From Loktanella gaetbuli (GTDB taxonomy: Bacteria > Pseudomonadota > Alphaproteobacteria > Rhodobacterales > Rhodobacteraceae): DNA of 64,000 nt. The notes under the pieces were generated by a model. The model was not told where the DNA came from, did not search any database, and was given only the letters and a program-made list of their open reading frames with translations. The position numbers and the translations under genes were made by a program. The DNA is taken from positions 170,185-234,184 of the forward strand of contig NZ_JAJATZ010000006.1 in NCBI RefSeq assembly GCF_020531945.1, given 5' to 3'. Shown in pieces: positions 61,801 to 64,000 of this stretch (positions within the stretch are counted from its first letter, which is position 1; each line of letters starts with the position of its first letter).

Positions 61801-64000
61801 ACGCAGGCGGATGTCGACGCAGGTGATCCGATTGCCAACACCGCCAACGCAGCCGCAACGACGACACAAGGTACGCCCGTCACTGGCACGGATAGCACCA
61901 CCTATCCCGTGGCATCGCCACTGCCCGCGATGCAGGTTGCCAAGGCGCTGGAACGCGGCAGCGGTCAGGACGATTTCAACAGTGTTGGCGAGCCTTTGAC
62001 GTTCCGCGTGACGGTTACGAACAGCGGCAACATCACGTTGAACAATATCAGCGTGACGGATGATCTGGTGCCTGGCACCTGCCCCATTACGACCCTCGCA
62101 CCCGGTGCGACCGACAAGTCTTGTATCTTTGTTTACACCGTCCAGCAGGGTGATATTGATCGCGGAGCAATCACCAACATCGCCACCGGACGCGCGCAAC
62201 CCGCCAATCCCGGCGCGCCAGAGCTGGTTGAAACCGGTCAGTCCGACATCACGGGCCCCGCAGCGGAGCCGCGCATCGGCCTGTCCAAAACCGGATCAGG
62301 AGAGGTCACCGCCTCTGACGGGTCACCGACGTTCAACCTGCCGGGCCAGACCCTTAGCTACGTCTATGAGGTCGCGAACCTTGGCAATGTCACGATCAAC
62401 CAACTGCCTGCGATCAGCGACGACCGCATCGCCACCGTGACCTGTGACGCGCTGCCAGTGGCAGGACTGCAGCCCGGTGAAGTGCTGATTTGTCGTGGCA
62501 GCGATACGGTTGACCAGACCGATCTGGACGCAGGTTTTGTCACGAACATAGCTGATGTTCTTGTCGCCAACGAATACGGCGGCTCGCCCCTGACAGCACA
62601 AGCAACCGAGACTATCACGGCCACGGTCAATCCCGACATCTCCATCACCAAGACACCGTCGGTGATCGCCGATGCCACCGTCGGGACCGAAATCATCTAC
62701 ACCTACCGTGTGCAAAACCCTGGCAATGTGACGTTGTCGGACATAACACTGGTTGATTTCCAGACCAGCGCTGCTGGAGTACAAACGCTGGCAGTCAGCG
62801 ACGGTGGGGTGATCGCCTCGCTTGATCCGGGCGCAGAGGCAACGCTGACGGCGACCTACACAATTACGCAGGATGACATCGATTCCGGCAATGCGGTGCG
62901 CAACACGGTCCGGTTGACTTCGACCTTGCCGGGTGGTGATGCTGGGCCTGTCGGTATCGCGCGGGCGCGCGTCGATCTTGATCCGCAGCGGCCAGAGATG
63001 GTGGCGATAAAGACCATTTCTCTGGCCCCCGCCAATGCTGTGGCTGGCACAGAAATCCAGTTCCAGATCACGCTGACGAATACGGGCAACGTGACCTTGG
63101 GCGAACCCGTGCTGACTGACGAGGTCCGCCAGATCAATACCGACGCGTTGGTGGGCCAACCTGCGCTGGCCCTGACGGGCGGTGACAACGATGCCGTCGG
63201 TGTTTTCGAAATCGGTGAGGTGCGTAGCTATTCCGTCAACTACACGCTCACGCAAAGCGATATCGACGCAGGCGGGATTGCCAACAGCGTGACCGTAACG
63301 GCGGCTGATCCGCTGGGTGATCCGGTAACAGAGGTGTCCGACAACGGGGCGGGGGACGGTGACGACCCGACGCCATTCGCGATCGCCGCTGCGCCACAGC
63401 TGCAAACGACCAAAGTCATCGCGTCCCAACCTGCGGAATTGATCCCGGGTGAGGCCCTGACCTACCGCATTGAGGTGACGAACCTCGGCAATGTCAGCCT
63501 CGACCCGCCAGCCCTGACCGAGGATCTGCGCCGTCTCGACCCTGCTGCGACGCCCGTATCGCCACAGCTCTCCGCCGTGCGGACGGCCGATAGTGTGGGC
63601 ACCGACAACGGCAGGTTTGATCCGACCGAAGTTTGGGTCTACGAGGTCACCCACACCCTGACGCAGGCGGATATCGACGCAGGCGGTCTTGCCAACAGTG
63701 TCACCGCAACCACGCAGGACCCGAACGGCACGCCCGTCAGTGACGTCTCCGACGACGGCAACGACACGGACGGGAACACGGTTGACGATCCGACGGAGCT
63801 GTTGATTGCGCCTGCCCCGGCGCTGGAGCTTGAGAAGATTCTGACGCAGGGCGGTACGGCTGTGGATGACACGCTGGTGTTTACGCTAACGGCGACGAAC
63901 CTTGGCAATGTGACGCTCAGCGATCCGGTGCTGACGGATACCTTTACGCGGCTTGACGGCACGGCGATCACGGGTGTCGTCCCTGTGCTGGCCGATCCGG
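55891..64000 (+). CDS. Giant secreted DUF11-repeat protein (runs off window)
   Basis: The frame is open from ATG 55891 to the window end: 2703 codons, C-terminus not seen. A signal peptide ends near residue 37 (LLSLLFFVPTIAAA). Residues about 38-240 form a distinct beta-rich N-domain with one cysteine pair (LDCGFRDCSG). From about residue 240 there are about 21 tandem repeats of 105-145 aa, each starting like L(E/T)KTA...VGD and containing Y.F.V.NTGNVTLT, a V.DPL...C segment, L.PGG...C and YTVTQADVDAG. This is the DUF11 conserved repeat, an immunoglobulin-like cell-surface module. The final three repeats lack the cysteines and carry D(D/G)G(D)GDDPT loops that could bind calcium. Likely an outer-surface or secreted adhesin-like fibre. 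Start chosen for the signal peptide. No stop or frameshift found in the lines checked. Confidence 0.88.
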   Translation, partial: MLENRKADLFVLVSRMIALLLLSLLFFVPTIAAATPFTMTVPGTGVQLPAEYPEAGGVAIVMTGVNGNIYYQFSNPDGAFVGFQNDGNPARFRGNPFTINDPIALDCGFRDCSGYFGGAIARVDIRFSAFDGDTQVGGFDRNDIFLILNGFNVGNWSNVTTQSTNEAGTTSFGQQQGFGNETFDTGWFSSTNAALLANILQTNQTLSQVFDRDPNDNFWNFTFGASLPREDLRTVAPGYEFEKTIDPADVTYSQVGDVIDYTYVVRNIGSVDIDDITVQDDRIPNVVCPAPPQNSLRRTRGNDPAANELTCTGTYTITQADIDAGTVTNIATANGTPEFGQLGAVSDTATTTGPAQNNAITLEKVGAPDPFGPVGSQVTYTLTARNTGNTTLRNLLITDPKTPGQTCEFPTLLPLSADNTTNAASCTVTYTVKQADVDAFNNDGDPLQNTATVRATPPGGAAITATASESLLGQVAVVDLTLVKSALQSTYDAVGDMIDYRFTINNTGTVTWPGPPTVTDTLTGGATCPSGVVAPGGTVVCEASYTILQSDLDNGTRPNEATASITVAGQTASAADDVTVNAVVTTELTLTKALSASSPTSFTAPGQVLSYDFILTNTGTVTLTAPLVDDATTAPAVTPVAVTCPAGPIAPGGTLTCTADYSVTQADLDAGAVSNTATAEATAPAGVGSAQVLSDPQSLTVTGERNPSLAIVKTAPSVTPLQFAGEPLVTYTYDVTNSGNVTIPGPITVTDDRLTPNTFTCTTNAIAVGAAAQCTADYQVTEADLVAQQVRNNAFATGGDGTNSNTDSAIIPQEGTFDFLLEKTAIDADYASIGENVDFQLTFTNTGDTTIFPKAPTDGTSIFSGGSGGQSRDLFVFDDPGVTLVGNCNLPNRISPVGANGGGQTSFTCTVRRTVTQADVDAGSYTNTANLTLVYNDGDADEETQVVPPASATVPLNAAVEPSFTLTKTATNDFAAVGDLINYDFVVTNTSVLTLTNVVLTDPKIVAITCVGSATSNETGTIAPGGNVQCTGSYPVTQADLDAEEVLNTVSAIASTQAAGTVSQTAQETTAIDPAAAIRALTLTKSVTVQETGDATFTAAGQTADYVFAVENTGNLTLDNISVVDPDLGYTCSIATLAPGAVDTTTCAASRVLLQADFDAGSYTNDAVASAPGAVDAPASATATADGRVATFVFEKTAPASFAAVGEIVDFTFSFENTGNVTLTNITIVDPLLGATYSCEITSVAPGATDNSCRGSYTVQPADVDAGQIENNASFTGSGVDGAPISGADTVVVTGPAEAPALTVTKVEDDATGSFDNLPATESYSFTVANTGNVTLTGLSLVDGLTGFTCALPDLAAGAQTTLCADGAPLTDTYTVVQADVDAGTLENTATATGRTTRGAGAPVTASDTVTLQGPDQLPVLSMVKTATAGAGFDTLGQSVSYDYLVTNDGNITLTAPIRVSDDQVAVTCPSLPVGGLLPGDDLLCTATDTVDQSDLDAGEIVNVATASVDQPVTTSATYPIGVAAVSSNTETVTVTANQLPALAITKRVKPGTATSFDAPGDLADPANPNNLVYEFIVENTGNVTTTNPITVSDPLISATPLTCTTAPVAPGGTVTCELPYAPTQADVDRGFFANNADAATQFDGAAVVTQVPGTETVNAVQRPDLTIVKTLDSLAIFSPGQIATYRFDVANTGNTTITGPITITDNKIAGPIDCGLNDLAPGDSTFCTATYTVTVNDVNAGSVTNSARASNGVTTSDPQSLTIPIGAEPTLSIAKTATNGAFTQAGDVINYEFLVTNTSSGPIPPAFVQPVEIVDDKITTPIVCPVVDGANPLNPGDDITCTGSYTVQQSDIDALRPGFTRGFVINNAFARSEFAGEVVESPVDRVAIEAGSVAVLVVTKTAENLTDAGQDADAGDVIQFTIVSQNDGPQTLTDVRVTDPFVGALTCDTAAPVTLAPTEALTCTGSYNVTQADVDAGDPIANTANAAATTTQGTPVTGTDSTTYPVASPLPAMQVAKALERGSGQDDFNSVGEPLTFRVTVTNSGNITLNNISVTDDLVPGTCPITTLAPGATDKSCIFVYTVQQGDIDRGAITNIATGRAQPANPGAPELVETGQSDITGPAAEPRIGLSKTGSGEVTASDGSPTFNLPGQTLSYVYEVANLGNVTINQLPAISDDRIATVTCDALPVAGLQPGEVLICRGSDTVDQTDLDAGFVTNIADVLVANEYGGSPLTAQATETITATVNPDISITKTPSVIADATVGTEIIYTYRVQNPGNVTLSDITLVDFQTSAAGVQTLAVSDGGVIASLDPGAEATLTATYTITQDDIDSGNAVRNTVRLTSTLPGGDAGPVGIARARVDLDPQRPEMVAIKTISLAPANAVAGTEIQFQITLTNTGNVTLGEPVLTDEVRQINTDALVGQPALALTGGDNDAVGVFEIGEVRSYSVNYTLTQSDIDAGGIANSVTVTAADPLGDPVTEVSDNGAGDGDDPTPFAIAAAPQLQTTKVIASQPAELIPGEALTYRIEVTNLGNVSLDPPALTEDLRRLDPAATPVSPQLSAVRTADSVGTDNGRFDPTEVWVYEVTHTLTQADIDAGGLANSVTATTQDPNGTPVSDVSDDGNDTDGNTVDDPTELLIAPAPALELEKILTQGGTAVDDTLVFTLTATNLGNVTLSDPVLTDTFTRLDGTAITGVVPVLADP

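Noticed and set aside
57691..63654. Several 270-440 codon minus-strand frames
   Set aside because: They are antisense reflections of the DUF11 repeats; their apparent internal repetition comes from the repeats on the other strand.

Overview
The window looks like a chromosomal stretch of an alphaproteobacterium, most likely a Rhodobacterales (Roseobacter-group) bacterium. This rests on high GC with strong third-position GC bias, a monomeric NADP isocitrate dehydrogenase, and IS and integrase types common in that group. The placement is inferred from sequence style, not from a database search.

Layout. (1) 1-10.3 kb: the 5' part of icd; a compact type II restriction-modification pair (C5-methyltransferase plus Eco29kI-like GIY-YIG endonuclease); chrA; and a tight six-gene operon combining a MacB/LolD-type ABC ATPase and FtsX-type permease with DUF4198 (NikK-like), NikL/CbiL-like and ZnuA-like periplasmic proteins. 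(2) 10.55-37.8 kb: an integrated mobilizable defence element bounded by perfect 25-bp repeats derived from the 3' end of a tRNA-Asn gene. It carries repeated TGTGCAACC-type arm sites just inside both ends, a 692-aa tyrosine integrase at the right end and a relaxase cassette. Its cargo is an FtsH-like soluble metalloprotease with a zinc-ribbon/GIY-YIG protein and two small partners under a ribbon-helix-helix regulator, a 1619-aa Cap4-nuclease/STAND NTPase (Avs-like), and a six-gene Vsr, C5-methylase, MORC/MutL-like GHKL ATPase, Z1, PD-(D/E)XK and AIPR cluster. (3) 37.8-43.48 kb: the left part of a second, satellite-like element (P4-type integrase, AlpA, RepA-like ATPase, small ORFs) starting at the same tRNA-Asn fragment. 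(4) 43.48-44.75 kb: an IS3-family (IS407-like) element whose flanks do not match; it cuts a small gene on its right, suggesting a deletion that removed the end of element 2. (5) 44.75-52.3 kb: accessory metabolism and regulators (two DUF4386 membrane proteins, AraC, LysR and WYL regulators, an epoxide-hydrolase-type enzyme, a quinone-oxidoreductase-type dehydrogenase). (6) 52.3-55.7 kb: transposon debris (IS66 and IS481 remnants) around an MscS channel and a duplicated fragment of it. (7) 55.9 kb to the end: the first 2703 codons of a giant secreted protein made of about 21 DUF11-type repeats.

The most promising candidate for an undescribed system is the 10.8-15.3 kb operon, where a protease and a nuclease are co-transcribed with two unknown proteins inside a defence-rich element. 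The Avs-like gene and the methylase-MORC-Z1-AIPR cluster are recognisable defence architectures in the same element. The metal operon is unusual in mixing parts of three transporter classes. Many ORFs on the opposite strand of these genes are GC-driven shadows and were left out.
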